DNA of 64,000 bases from Cristatella mucedo. Its lineage: Eukaryota > Bryozoa > Phylactolaemata > Cristatellidae. The stretch spans positions 92,001 through 156,000 of the forward strand of contig WPIO01000051.1 of NCBI GenBank assembly GCA_009760855.2. Reading direction: 5' to 3'. The stretch's first letter is position 1. Every line of letters starts with the position of its first letter. The position numbers and the translations under genes are program-made. Positions 24,563 through 38,794 of the stretch are shown here, piece after piece. The notes beneath the pieces were generated by a model. It made no database searches. It had not been told where the DNA came from and worked only from the letters and a program-made list of their open reading frames with translations.

Positions 24563-25563
24563 AGTGGCTCGAGCTTCCGGTGCACAGGTCCTCGCACGGT
24601 GGCGAGAACGACGTTTTGTGCACTATCGAGAGCGACCGTCGGCAGGCGTGCGCCGTCGTCGGTCTGACTTCCATCGGGCCCACGTCGGTAGCTCTCGCGC
24701 GATGCCCTTGTTTAGTGGCGCTAAATGCTAAATACTCTCCCTTCAAACGATGCACTTTGGAGCGAATGAGCGCAGCCGCTGGTGAGGCTTTGAGGATGTT
24801 CGCTGCTGTTCGCTCGCTGTAAGGCGCCGACGCGGCTTCGCACGCAGGCGACAGCAGCACGGCAGCAGGCAGGTCGGCCGGAAGCTCGGGGTCATTAATA
24901 GCTCGCAGCATTCGCGAGTGCTAGCGAAAGCAGATTGCAAGAGGAGCTCCGTCGGCTGCTTTCCTTCGTTCATCGCATCATGTGATTATTCTGCCTCTGC
25001 GCGCTGCTCACAACTGCCGGCGGCGTGGTTCTTCGGCAACAAGCGACTTGATGCACGCATTTTACGAGAGTCATACGTCCTAGAAAGCGCTCGACTAGGC
25101 GAAAGACACTCGCGGGATGACCGAATCGACTGGCGTGCGAGCGCTCCACCTCACATCCACCTCGAGATGGGCGCGACGCTCGGCACGAGCTCGCCGCCGC
25201 CGCCGCACTTCTCCGAGTCTATTCCACGCTCATCACTCGTAGGCCACAGCCAGCCACCGTCGTCGCCGCCGCCGCCGCCGCCACCGCTGCATGGCGCTCG
25301 AAGGCGTCGGCGGCTGTGGCCGCAGCGATTGTGAGGCGCGCAACTTGCCCCCTTTTCCGGTGTCTGACACCTTGTTCGCGAGGCGAGGCGCGGCGCGAAC
25401 ACCCTGGCGCGGTCTCCTGGGGAAGGTGCACTAGCAGCGCTATGAAACAGTCATCAGAAATCGTCAAGAACAAAAAAAAACAATTTACAAAGCTTCCGGG
25501 TTCACACCAAGGCCGACTTGGGAGCGTTCGCAAAGTGCTGCTGCTGCAACTGCCGACGATGTC

Positions 25564-25590
25564 CTACGTCTCGCGGCCACCGAGCGACCG
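25564..25590 (-). CDS. TnI: Candidate terminal exon of troponin I
   Basis: An acceptor (ACATCTGCAG) is followed in the required phase 0 by eight codons (RSLGGRET) and a stop. This is only one of several possible ends; another acceptor just downstream gives QQHFANAPKSALV and a stop. The family often ends with a short, poorly conserved tail, so sequence alone cannot decide. Confidence 0.2.
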   Translation of the reverse strand, partial: RSLGGRET

Positions 25591-25771
25591 CTGCAGATGT
25601 AGATTCAGCCGCCGTCGCGAATCACGCCTGATTGATAGAAAACGAAACCCGAAACCGAATGCACCTCGAAACTGTCGTAACTATCCGCAGCGCTGCTGCT
25701 GCAGCAGCCGTCGCCAGCAGCACCCGGGCGGTGCGGCGCGGAGAAAGTGCCGCGGGCGCGCGCGCTCTCAC

Positions 25772-25904
25772 CTCGGGCTCAGCCTGCTGTTCGCCCGACG
25801 CTGCCGCCTCGTCGTCGAGTGCGTACTTGGACTTTCCAGTCGACTTGAGCTCGGTGCGGAAGCCGGCGGCCAGGTCCTGATTCTTCTTCTCGTACTTGGC
25901 CAGC
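25772..25904 (-). CDS. TnI: Troponin I exon 11 (C-terminal mobile region)
   Basis: Acceptor CCGAAG|G; 133 nt; encodes LAKYEKKNQDLAAGFRTELK and then STGKSKYALDDE, ending in an acidic tail before the donor CCCGAG|gtgaga. The pattern matches the second actin-binding region of the family. The coding frame stays open past the donor, so intron retention would add an Arg/Ala-rich tail. Confidence 0.88.
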
Positions 25905-28900
25905 CTTCGGCGAGAGTGTACGCGAGTCATTCGCAGCGCGTGCGAGGCTGAGCGACGCTGAATGGCGTGCGCCCACCGCCGGCGCAAGCACGCCGCCGCC
26001 GGCGCAAGCACGCCGCCGCCGGCGCAAGCACGCCGCCGCCCGCCGCCCGCCGCCCGCCGCCGCCCGCCGCCCGCCGCCGCCGCCGCCGCTGGCATCCTCG
26101 CGGCCCCGAAAGAAATAAAGATGGGCAACCGCCGCGCACTATTACTTGCTCTCGGTCTTGGAAATCTTCTTGAGTACCGGCTTGACGCTGAAATGGAGTA
26201 AAATGAATGGTCAGCACTCACAGCGCATTTTACGTAAGGTCGTCGAGCTCGTCGGGAAGCGCGGAAATAAAACAAAAGCGGAAGTCAGATGGACGGTGGG
26301 ATTGCCCGGCTTGGTTTGGCCGTGCAGCGCCGTTGAACGACAGCGGCAGTAGGACGGCTACGGTGCGCGATACACTCACAATTTGCCCTTGACGTCGTTG
26401 ACCTTGAGCGTGAGCTCGTTAATCTAAACGAAGAGGACTATAGTTACGTCTGAAGCGGTCGCGTTTTCAGCGAAGGCGGGCGCGAGCTCAACCTCGAGAC
26501 TAGGCTCGGCCGTCGGGCATGAAACGTCGGAGCTCGCTCGGGGAGGCGCGTCCAACGAGCGACAGCAGCTGGCCCTCGAACCTCGAGATCTTGCTTGCGG
26601 ACCTTCTGCTCCAGCTCGTACTTTTCGTCCTCCAAGTGTGCAATCTTGTCGTGAATTTGCTTGCATAGTCTATCCAGTTCCGCTGCAGCGAAGCGCGCGG
26701 ACAAAATGGCAGCGGATGCAAAGGGCGTCCTCGGCCGCGAACCGACGCGCCGCCGTTTCTCCTGCCTCTTCGCGGGCCGCAGCGCGACGAATGCGTGCGC
26801 CGTGCTCCAGATCTGCCGCCCCCCCCCCTCAGGGCCGAGCGGCTCAGGCCGGGCTCAGGCCCCTTCAGGGCCGGCTGCGCTCGAGCCGACGCGCTTCCGC
26901 GAGGGCTTGCGGGCGGCATCCGGAGAGCGAGAGACCGGCGCCTTTGGCGCACGGTCGCAAACGCCGCCGCTCTCGCTCTCGCGGTCCTACCTGCTCCGAG
27001 GCCGTCCAGCTTGAGCGGCTGCACTCGCTGCTTGATGGCGTTCTCCTTCTCCTCCAGCTTCTTCTGAGCCTGAATGCGCATCTCCTCGGCCGCCTTCTCC
27101 ATGATGATTTTCTGCAACGGCGCCGCCCGTTCAGCTCACAATGTTTCACTCAGCTCACAGTTCACTCAATCAGCAAACGAAGCCGGCAGTCGTCGCCGGA
27201 GGCGGCGGCGACCAGGCGGCGGCGGCGGCGGCGACCACTGACTCGAGGCGGCGCAGTGAGCGAGTGGCCCCTTCGAGCGCCGGCTCCAGCGCCCCGCCGC
27301 CGCCGCCGGCGCCGCCGCCGCCGCCGCTCCAGGCTCCAGGCGTCGGGCTCCGCGCGCCGCCCGAGCGGTCGCCGTCAGTTGGGCGGTTCTGGGATGTGGC
27401 GCGCTTCGGTCGAAGGGCGCCCTTACCTTGAGCACCTTTCTCTTTTCCGGTGAAAGACCGCCGAGACCTTTCTTGCCCTTTTTCTTTGCCTCCTTCTCCT
27501 TTTGAAGGCGTTCCTAAAGATTGCCAGCGTCGACCTTCGCTCGAGCTCGGGTGCGCACTCGCCGCGCATTAGCAGACCGCAGGCCATGGCGGCAGCGGCG
27601 CGCGCAGAAGCGGCGCGCTAGAGCGAAGCGCAGCGAAGCCTCTTTTGCCTCTTCTTCTTTGGCCAGTCTCTCGGCTTCTTCCTTCTTCCGCTGCTCCTCC
27701 GCCTCCTTTTCCTGCGAGAGCACATGCTCGCGTCAAATCGAATCCAATCGGCCAGCACGCGGCCGGCGCCAGAGCCGCTGCGCCGCCGCTCGAAGGCGCG
27801 CGCGGCGACCTCCGGGGGGGGGGGCCCCCATCTCCTACTCGGTCGATCGCCGGTGCCTCTTTGCCCGCATTCCGCACCGCCACGATCACGCTTACGCGGC
27901 TCGGGTTTCGGCGCGTCGAAGCGGCGGCTGCGAGCGGGCGGGCGGGCGGGCGGGGGGGGGGGCGAGCGAGCGAGCGAGCGCGAACGGCGAGCAAGTGCTC
28001 GACCGAGCTGGCGCTCACCCGCTGGCGACGCTCCTCTTCCTCTAGCCTCCTGCGCTCCGCCTCCTCCTCCTCCTGCTGCTGCTGCTGCTGTCGCCGACGC
28101 CTGTCAGCCTCGTCGCGGCGGCGCTGCTGCTCCTGCTCCTCCTCCCGCTGGCGCCGCTCCTGCTCCGCCTCTTCCTCGCGGCGGCGCTGCTGCTCCTGCT
28201 CTTCATCGTTCTGGCGCCGCTCCTGCTCCTCGCGAGCTCGGCGAGACTGCAGCGCGCGCGGCAGAGAGCGATCGCAGCAGCGCACGGCGCGCAGCGGCCG
28301 CGGGCTCCGTCGGAGAGCTGGCGCGCGCGCTGGCGCGCGAGCGAGCGAGCGGCGAGCTTGCCGCGCGCGAGTAGCAGCCACACTTACGTCGCTAGCCGCC
28401 TTTGCAGACGAGTCGTCCTCGGAAGCCGCCGCCTGCAAGTGGCGCAGGAAATGCAGGCGCCTCGCGTCGCCGAGCGGCTCTCGCGAAACGCTCGACGCAG
28501 CCCTCTGCTCCTCCGCCACAGGCGAGCTCACCCCGCCGTGCGGATAGCGAGCGTCTCGCCGCCCAAGCGCGAGCGCTTTAGCGTAGCGCTCGGCGTGGTG
28601 GCGGAGGCGCAACTCACGGGTGCCCTGCTAGGGGCGGACTCGGCCGGCACTGCGCCACTGTCTTCTTCGTCGCCCCTTCTTCGTCGGGAGCGTCTTTCCG
28701 AGGCCTCTGTCGGGGCCGCCGCGGCAGCCGTTGCGTCGCCACCTCCGCTGCGGATCGAAGAGCGGACGAAGTGCGCCTCGTTGTGAAAGCAGCGACGGCG
28801 TGTGGACCAAGCGACCGAGCCCGGCCAGACAGCTCAAGCCAACTGCCTAAACGCGTCCCGGCTCCCGCGAAGGGCGCTATTAGGCGCGCTGAGCTGGGTG

Positions 28901-30896
28901 AACACGATAGCAAATCGACGTCTCGTAGAGGCGGCGGCGCAAATAGTAATGATAATAATAAAAATAATATTGTACTTGATAAAGCGCCCCCAGGGAACTT
29001 AATCTCTTTCTAGGCGCTTTACATTTGCTGCAAAGGGAATTGCAATGAAATGGTAAGTAAAATCATGCTTGAAAAACAAACAAAATGAATAACATGGTTA
29101 GGGGTGACATGCACAGGGTCAGCATGCAAATGTGGTTAGTGGCAGCATGCGCAGTGTCAGCACGTATAAGCACGTGAAGGACGAATCACAGGGACCCACT
29201 AAATGCTGTCCTAAATAGGTGTGTTTTTAAGTTCCTTTTAAATGTGGTCAGGTCAGGGGATGTTCTGACGCAGGTCAGGAGGGAGTTCCAGGCTTTGGGA
29301 GCATACGAACTAAATGCACGGTCTCCAAAGGATTTGAGGATTTGAGGTCAATTTGATTTGAGGTTGATTGAAAGGATTGAGGAAAGGAGATTTTGATTCA
29401 GAGGATTTGAGGATTGTGCGAGGTATTTCTAGACTGTTGGATTCCGAAAAGCGGGTGGTACGATGCTTGGCCTGATGGGGGAGTATGTCGGAGAGATAGG
29501 CTGGAGTCATAGAATGAAGGGACCTAAAAGTGAGCGACGAAACCTTGAAGTCAATCCGTTGCTTGACTGGTAGCGAGTGCAGGTCGGCGAGAAGTGGAGT
29601 AATGTGGCAACTGCGACGCTCACGACAGACAAGCCTAGCTGCCGAGTTTTGCACCAGCTGCAATCGCCTGATCGCGCATGCTGGTAGGCCAGTAAGCAGT
29701 GTGTTGCAGAAGTCGAGACGAGATGTCACGAATGCATGGACCAACTTAGACGTGGTATCCTTATCTAAACAAGCCCAAATTTTAGCAATATTATGAAGCT
29801 GAAAATAGGCAGATTTGACCGTGGAGCTGATATGGTCGTCTAATGAGAGGTCGCTTTGGAATATGACACCTAGATTTTGAGCTGATTCGACAGGAGATAT
29901 GCTGGCAGAGCCAATTTTGAGCGTCAGCCTTTCCAATTTGTGAATCACACTGGGTTTGCCCATAACTAGTAAGTTACTTTTGTCATCGTTTAGTTTAAGA
30001 AAATTTGCTGCCATCCATGTGCGGATGTCATCAATGCATGCAGCAAGTGAGTTGAGAGAATTTGAGGTGCTCGAAGGCTGGGAGGGATCAAAGCAAATGT
30101 ACAACTGAGTGTCATCCGCATAGAAGTGAAAGCCTAGATTGTGCTTGGCAATTACATCAGCAAGAGGGAGAGTATAAACCGTGAAAAGAACCGGACCTAG
30201 CACTGAGCCCTGAGGTACTCCATATTTCAGAGGTACTTCAGATGATCTTTGTCCATTCACGTCAATACTCTGGAGTCTCCCACTGAGATAGGACCTGAAC
30301 CACTGCAGAGCAGTGCCAGTGATGCCCAGGCGAGATGAGTGACGCTCTAGAAGAACTTTGTGATCGATGGTGTCAAAAGCTGCCGAAAGATCAAGCAAAA
30401 CAAGCAGAGACACTCTACCCATGTCTGCATTCCTAAGTAGGTCGCTGTATACCCTAAGCAATGCTGACTCTGTGGAGCGATTAGCTCTAAAGCCGGACTC
30501 CAAATCACGCAGCGGCGGCGCAGCGTACAGCTTCGCTTCGCTCGATGCACGCCCGGAAGTAGCGTGGCTCGAGCGGCCAGAGGCCAGCGTGCTACTTCCA
30601 GCGGCGAATGCCACGCGCAGCGAAGCAGCGATGGCCAGCGCAAAGAAACAAGCGGCACATCGGCATGAGGAATATATAGCACATAATAACTTATACTATA
30701 TGTACGTATATATTATTTAATCACGTGGGCGAGTGCCCGGGTCTATAAACGCATTAAGCGGTAGTCGGTCATTTGATATATGTCGAGCTGCAGCGACTGG
30801 CTCGTTAACTAAAGAGTCCAGTGACATAAAATTACTGAGGCAAAACCAAAGTCTATATACAGTGTAGAGTATGTGCAAGTATATACGTATACACAA

Positions 30897-30976
<80 letters not shown>

Positions 30977-33900
30977 ATATATATATATAATTATTTAAAT
31001 CTAGGTAATTTTGAAGTGCTTACTTCCACAAACGGAAGCCATTGCTGATTCCGTGGACAGAGCTGTACAAGGGAAAGTGGACATACGCAATATAAAGGAG
31101 AATGAAAAAATGCGCTCACATAAGAGAAAACCAAATTCCATTGGAAAAATCAGGGTAAGAAACAAAAAGTGAGAATGAATTAAACTTTGTCAGTGATAGA
31201 TCTGGAACGAAAGAGCAAAGCACGCAGTGCAATGCATAGCTAAATATCGCAGATAGCAACGAGAGAAGCAAAATAGAAAAAGCCACTCGGCGTCGGACTA
31301 AAGAACAAAAAAAAAATACGTTTTTTTGCGTTGGCAACAGTCAAGCCTAGTTTGGACGAAGAGTCTGGCTTCCTACTTGATTCCTACCGCGAGTGCTTTT
31401 TTATGAGGCACTCTGAGCTCAAAGTTAAAAAAATCAGATTTTGAGGTGGCGAGCAGTAAAGGCCCTAGCGGACAGGTTTCATTCTACCGGCAATCGCGTT
31501 GGTGAACCGAGGCCGTAAAGAAACGATGCAGCTATCCCATGAGCGCCCAGTGGGTGGAGCGAGTACGTAGCAAGACTTGGAGCAAGGCCGTCGTCTAATC
31601 CTCCGACAAACAGAAAGATCCAAGTAAGAATCGAGTAGGTTAGAAGCAGGAAGAGAAGCACGACTTGCTGCGTCTACACTAGGCTTAACGGATACGGATG
31701 CAGTGCACAGGTGCAGCAGGCGCGCGAAGCCGCGGCTGAGCCGCAGCTTCGGACTCAAGATCGCGGGCGGATGGCAGGCGGCGTGCAATTTAAGCAAAAT
31801 CGTGCGATCGCCATACGCGCGCGCGCGCACGCGCACGCTGTAACGCTGTCGTTTCCAGCTCAAGGCGAGATTGCATGGCAACCGACATCCGAAAATGCAG
31901 CCGCAATCTCGCCGCCGTCCGAAAGTCGACCGCCGGTGTCAGCAGACGCTGCTCGCAGACGCTGCTCGCAGACGCTGCTCGAAGACGGACGGGCTGGTAG
32001 CGGAGCGCCTGAGCGGAGCACCTGCGAGTTTCGCCTCGCTGCCGCCAGGCGAAATTCGTGGCCTCTTGGCCTGCTCTCCCGAGTCGAGTCCGAGAGCGCG
32101 CGGCGGCAGTACGGCGAATCGGCAATCAGACGCCGTTTACGTAACGACCCTCGCCGGCCGCACTGGCCGGGCGGGATTACGCCCACTCTCGGGGTCGCAG
32201 AGGGCGTGTGCCCCAACTTCCGGTGAATTGGCGTGCGGCGGAGGCGGCGGCGGCTGCCTCGTACCGGAGCTGCGCGAGAATTGCTCTGCCTTGACCAGCA
32301 GCGCCACGCTAGACCGCATCAGACAGGCTTAGTTAAGACTGCCTACGTCATTGCTGACGCCCCTTTGACTACCCATCGTCTTAGCCTTAGGCGGAGACGA
32401 GGCCCCAGCCAGCATTTGTAAGCCCTGCAGCTGGCAATCCTATGCTGCCTGCAGGCAGGGAGTGGGAGTGACGGGAGCCTCTGTGGCCTCATTCTTCTTC
32501 TTCATCTTCTATGTAAATGAGACTGCTGAATCAGCTAACCCACGCTTTGCTTTACTTAGATAAATGGATTAGGAGCGATGGATTAGACTATTAGGACGGA
32601 TAAATTAGGAACAGCTGTCGATGGGAAGCTTAGGCGTGCCTTTACCGTCGACCTGTCGGGGCACACTCGTTGAGAGTTTTTTCGAAGCCCTTGTCCTTGT
32701 AAGGAACGTGTGCTTCAAACTGTAGGAGAAGCCACGTAAACGCAAATGGAATGTCAAAAACCCTAACCAACTTGTGACTGGCTTGTGTCAGAAAGTACTT
32801 TACAAAAGATCAGTGCTAGGAGTGTAAGGAGCTGTAGCAGCTAGCTCTCAATTGGTAGAGCCGTGCTCTTGAGTTGCAAGCTAAATCAATGCATCACTGC
32901 TCCTCGCTGGCGCCAGCTGTCGCGTACAGCAGCCCGCCGCTCTGGCACCGCAGGCATCTCGCAGGCCAAGCGAGGTGGCTAGGGAACGTGTTAGCATTAT
33001 TTGATAACATTATTATTATTATTTATTAACCTTATTTGATTGGAATTCAGGACGCCCTAGAGCAACCATTTGACGCCAACCCCACTCCAAGCGCAACGGA
33101 GCCTCAGCGGCACCGGCGACGGCAAATTCCGAGAGGACAAAGTTAGTAGAGCAACCTTACCCTTTTACGCTCTTTAGATAGGCCAGCTCGTCACTCTCGT
33201 GGTCTCCTATGCGGGACGAGCGGAGCGGAACCGATGAACAGTGACCTCGACCTTGAGTTGGCGAGTAACCTTCGGCTGCGTGCATACATACGGCTATGCA
33301 GACACGTGCCGCTGGCGTACAGCCGCAATAAGAGAGTCTGGCAGGTAATTTCCTAGATTATTTCTTTGCGACAGAGTATTGCACAGATTTACGTTCAATT
33401 TTCTAACGCTATTTTAGTGAAGAAGAGCTTTAATAACGCATTCAAGGTTTGCGTAAGATTTGACCAGAATTCGTCGAATGAACTGCACCTATCGCCCACT
33501 GAGAGCATCTCTCGGAGTTTGCCCAAGAGATAGCACACATTGTACGCACGGCAGAATACCCCCCCCCCGATTGAACCTTTTCTTTTGGTAGCAACATTTT
33601 GGTATGGCGTGGAGCGCGCTGCGCGCGAAAGAAGTGGAAAGCTTCTTTCGCCAGGCTTTGTTCTGGCAAGCACGCCGTGGCAAGTTTCATCGGGCACTTT
33701 TGGGCAGGCGTAATAATCCTCAACTAATCCTAAAAACAGTAGTACTAAATATCATATTTATGTTATAATTCCTATCATTATTAAGATATTTATATAGCAC
33801 CCTTCGGGAGCTAAACCTCTTTTTAGGCACTCTGCAAATGCTGCAAAGGATTTTGCGTGCGAACGCTTGTGGACAGGTCAATACGCTTGCCGGCATTTCA

Positions 33901-34369
33901 CAAGCTCGCTAAGACTGCCAGCTTGCACTGCGACGCTCTTTTGAGACTCGATAGGGGTTACAGCGGAGCTTTCGCAGCGTCCTTGGGCATGGGAAGCAGT
34001 CGGCCAGAGCAGTGCTGGGTGCTCAGCGCTGCTCTGGCCGAGCGGCACTCGCACGCCTGACGCTGTGCGCACGAAGCGGAGAGCGCTCGGCGGAGCAAAG
34101 AAAAGCCCAGCGGCCCTAGCGGCAGAGGTCTGAGCCGCCGCCGCCTCTCGCGCCTCAAGCGCCTCGCTCTGCGCAGCGACGAGGTGGAACGCGAGGGCTC
34201 ACCTGTCGTAATTTGCCTGTAATAATTTGCGAGCAGACGTATTTAGGCACGCAACGACGGCGCTAGCGGCGACCTATGCAATGGCGGCGGCGGCGACGAC
34301 GCGTAGCACTCACGCTTCGGCAGCTCGGGCTCTCCTCCGTGCTTCGCGGCGTTCGTCGACAGTGGACAT
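25772..34369 (-). CDS. TnI: Troponin I gene, eleven coding exons
   Basis: Troponin I is the inhibitory subunit of the thin-filament troponin complex; with low Ca2+ it blocks actomyosin. Exons (minus strand): 34369-34314, 28747-28618, 28510-28388, 28246-28019, 27711-27649, 27513-27427, 27111-26991, 26682-26582, 26423-26380, 26187-26146, 25904-25772. They sum to 1128 nt, 376 codons, with every phase agreeing. Domains: variable N-terminus (1-103); Arg/Glu/Gln-rich helix (104-200); troponin C/T-binding helices with GLGGLSPEKRK, KAAEEMR and LEDEKYELE (201-303); inhibitory and switch region with INELTLKVNDVKGKFVKP and KKISKTESK (304-332); C-terminal part with FRTELKSTGKSKYALDDE. The long N-terminal extension resembles molluscan troponin I; arthropod and vertebrate proteins are usually shorter. 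A LINE sits in the first coding intron. The final exon is unresolved. Confidence 0.9.
25975..26090. repeat. 18-bp tandem repeat and (CCG)n in troponin I intron
   Basis: Three copies of an 18-bp unit (GGCGCAAGCACGCCGCCG) are followed by CCGCCCGCCG-type repeats. It lies in the intron between exons 11 and 10. Confidence 0.9.
26146..26187 (-). CDS. TnI: Troponin I exon 10 (inhibitory peptide, second half)
   Basis: 42 nt between TTTCAG and AA|gtaata; encodes VKPVLKKISKTESK. Reading through the donor gives an immediate stop (TAA), so splicing failure would truncate the protein right after the inhibitory peptide. Confidence 0.9.
26380..26423 (-). CDS. TnI: Troponin I exon 9 (inhibitory region, first half)
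   Basis: 44 nt between TTTAG and TT|gtgagt; encodes INELTLKVNDVKGK plus the first two bases of Phe. This block is one of the most conserved in protostome troponin I. Confidence 0.92.
26582..26682 (-). CDS. TnI: Troponin I exon 8 (coiled coil with troponin T)
   Basis: 101 nt, acceptor GCTGCAG, donor GAG|gttcga (weak +3 to +6). Encodes ELDRLCKQIHDKIAHLEDEK and YELEQKVRKQDLE, the I-T arm helix. Phase 1 in, phase 0 out. Confidence 0.9.
26991..27111 (-). CDS. TnI: Troponin I exon 7 (troponin C-binding helix)
   Basis: 121 nt, acceptor TTGCAG, donor CAG|gtagga. Encodes KIIMEKAAEEMRIQAQKKLE and continues to QPLKLDGLG. The KAAEE and PLxLDG blocks are typical of troponin I. Confidence 0.93.
27427..27513 (-). 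CDS. TnI: Troponin I exon 6
   Basis: 87 nt, acceptor CTTTAG, donor AAG|gtaagg. Encodes ERLQKEKEAKKKGKKGLGGL and SPEKRKVLK. The GLGGLSPEK block before the troponin C helix is the clearest family signature in the gene. Confidence 0.93.
27649..27711 (-). CDS. TnI: Troponin I exon 5 (uncertain 3' end)
   Basis: Acceptor CTCTCGCAG; encodes EKEAEEQRKKEEAERLAKEE, then E. No GT donor fits the family sequence. The frame needs phase 0 and the best end is a GC donor (GAG|gcaaaa), or another GC three codons later. Either joins in frame to exon 6. Confidence 0.7.
28019..28246 (-). CDS. TnI: Troponin I exon 4 (N-terminal extension, internal duplication)
   Basis: 228 nt, acceptor CTGCAG, donor CGG|gtgagc. 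Encodes 76 residues of almost pure Arg, Glu and Gln, predicted as a highly charged helix. Residues 8-28 and 29-49 of the exon are near-identical copies of a 21-residue unit (QERRQxxEEQEQQRRR), so the exon has grown by a 63-bp tandem duplication. A Gln6 run follows. Confidence 0.85.
28388..28510 (-). CDS. TnI: Troponin I exon 3 (variable N-terminal region)
   Basis: 123 nt, acceptor GTGGCGGAG, donor GAC|gtaagt (consensus). Encodes EQRAASSVSREPLGDARRLH and continues to SEDDSSAKAASD. Not conserved in the family; supported by splice sites and by phase 0 agreement on both sides. Confidence 0.72.
28618..28747 (-). CDS. TnI: Troponin I exon 2 (variable N-terminal region)
   Basis: 130 nt, acceptor GATCCGCAG|C, donor CCC|gtgagt. 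Encodes GGGDATAAAAAPTEASERRS, then RRRRGDEEDSG and a Ser/Pro/Ala-rich end. The single leading base completes the Ala codon left by exon 1, and the exon ends in phase 0 as exon 3 needs. No homology support. Confidence 0.6.
28931..30522 (-). mobile_element. 5'-truncated LINE with target-site duplication
   Basis: LINE body about 28942-30511, flanked by the same 11-bp GCGGCGGCGCA at 28931-28941 and 30512-30522. The minus-strand frame (29310-30614) has reverse-transcriptase motifs in order: LLVLLDLSAAFDTIDH, YGVPQGSVLGPVLF and FYADDTQLY (catalytic Asp pair), then the C-terminal SRLDFCNTLLTGLP and RRSCHITPLLADLH. The C-terminus is disrupted by a ~75-bp local duplication at about 29331-29415. The 3' end has the family stem-loop and an (ATT)n-like tail. 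It lacks an endonuclease and cannot move alone. It lies in the first coding intron of troponin I, 184 bp before exon 2. Confidence 0.94.
30523..30900. other. Non-coding intron stretch
   Basis: The original CpG-rich DNA resumes after the LINE, then turns AT-rich near 30.66 kb. No exon seen. Confidence 0.4.
30901..30989. repeat. (CA)n then (TA)n microsatellite
   Basis: About 15 CA units followed by TATATA runs. Confidence 0.95.
30990..33774. other. Non-coding intron stretch
   Basis: AT-rich to 31.5 kb, then GC-rich with a 14-bp unit (CAGACGCTGCTCG) in three copies at about 31945-31983. I find no further troponin exon with matching phase. Confidence 0.4.
32838..32910 (+). mobile_element. tRNA-like head, decayed
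   Basis: AGCTCTCAATTGGTAGAGCC resembles the D-arm and A box of a tRNA, with a plausible anticodon stem after it. The B box is not recognisable. Probably a remnant of a SINE. Confidence 0.3.
33775..33860 (-). mobile_element. LINE 3'-end fragment
   Basis: ATATAGCACCCTTCGGGAGC followed by CTCTTTTTAGGCACT and TGCAAATGCTGCAAAGGA is the family 3' stem-loop on the minus strand. Only the tail remains. Confidence 0.7.
34001..34040. repeat. 16-bp hairpin, one mismatch
   Basis: Arms CGGCCAGAGCAGTGCT (34001-34016) and its near-exact complement (34025-34040) with an 8-nt loop. It is too short for a microRNA precursor. Confidence 0.85.
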
Positions 34370-34383
34370 GTTGACAGTGAGGT
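34314..34383 (-). CDS. TnI: Troponin I exon 1 (start codon), with 14-nt leader
   Basis: The ATG at 34369-34367 opens MSTVDERREARRRARAAE and ends in phase 2 at the donor GC|gtgagt. Only 14 nt upstream there is a strong acceptor with a pyrimidine tract (GTCTCTGCTTTGCAG), so the start codon lies in an exon spliced to an upstream leader. The leader could be a distant 5' exon or a trans-spliced leader. Coding part is 34314-34369. Confidence 0.75.
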
Positions 34384-34750
34384 CTGCAAAGCAGAGACGG
34401 AACCGCGTGGACGCGACCGCCTCGTCGGCGCGCCCAGCGCCGACGAGGCGCCACGCTTCGCTTTCGCGGCGTTGCGGCGCTCAGCAGCCGCCGCCGCCGC
34501 CGCTGCTGGCTTCCCGCTCCGAAACGCGAGCCCGTCTACCGCCATCGCCGGCGAGCGCGCATGCGCAGAGCTCGTATCTGGCAGCAGCTTCGGTTAACCA
34601 ACGCCCCGTGCAGCTTCCGGAAGCTTCCGAACTCGGACGGAACCGTAAATCGCTTGTCGAGTGCGAGCGTGCGCCGCCCTCGCGGCAATAAAGCGAGACA
34701 AAGGAGCTCGATAGGTTGAGCATCTAGCGAGCGAGCGATAGAGATAGATT

Positions 34751-38700
<3,950 letters not shown>

Positions 38701-38792
<92 letters not shown>
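38701..38792. repeat. (GA)46 microsatellite
   Basis: About 46 uninterrupted GA units. Confidence 0.97.

Positions 38793-38794
<2 letters not shown>

Noticed and set aside
25772-28246. First reading of the charged minus-strand exons as troponin T
   Set aside because: GLGGLSPEK, KAAEE, PLKLDG, INELTLKVND and GKFVKP in this order are troponin I landmarks, not troponin T.
27569-28612. Continuous 347-codon minus-strand ORF as a single-exon gene
   Set aside because: It runs through exons 3 and 4 and the introns between and after them; consensus donors and family phase favour splicing.
29310-30614. Reverse-transcriptase ORF as a host gene
   Set aside because: It is flanked by a target-site duplication, 5'-truncated and followed by the LINE tail; the first 37 residues are host DNA.
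34001-34040. MicroRNA precursor
   Set aside because: The total length of 40 nt is too short for a Drosha/Dicer substrate.
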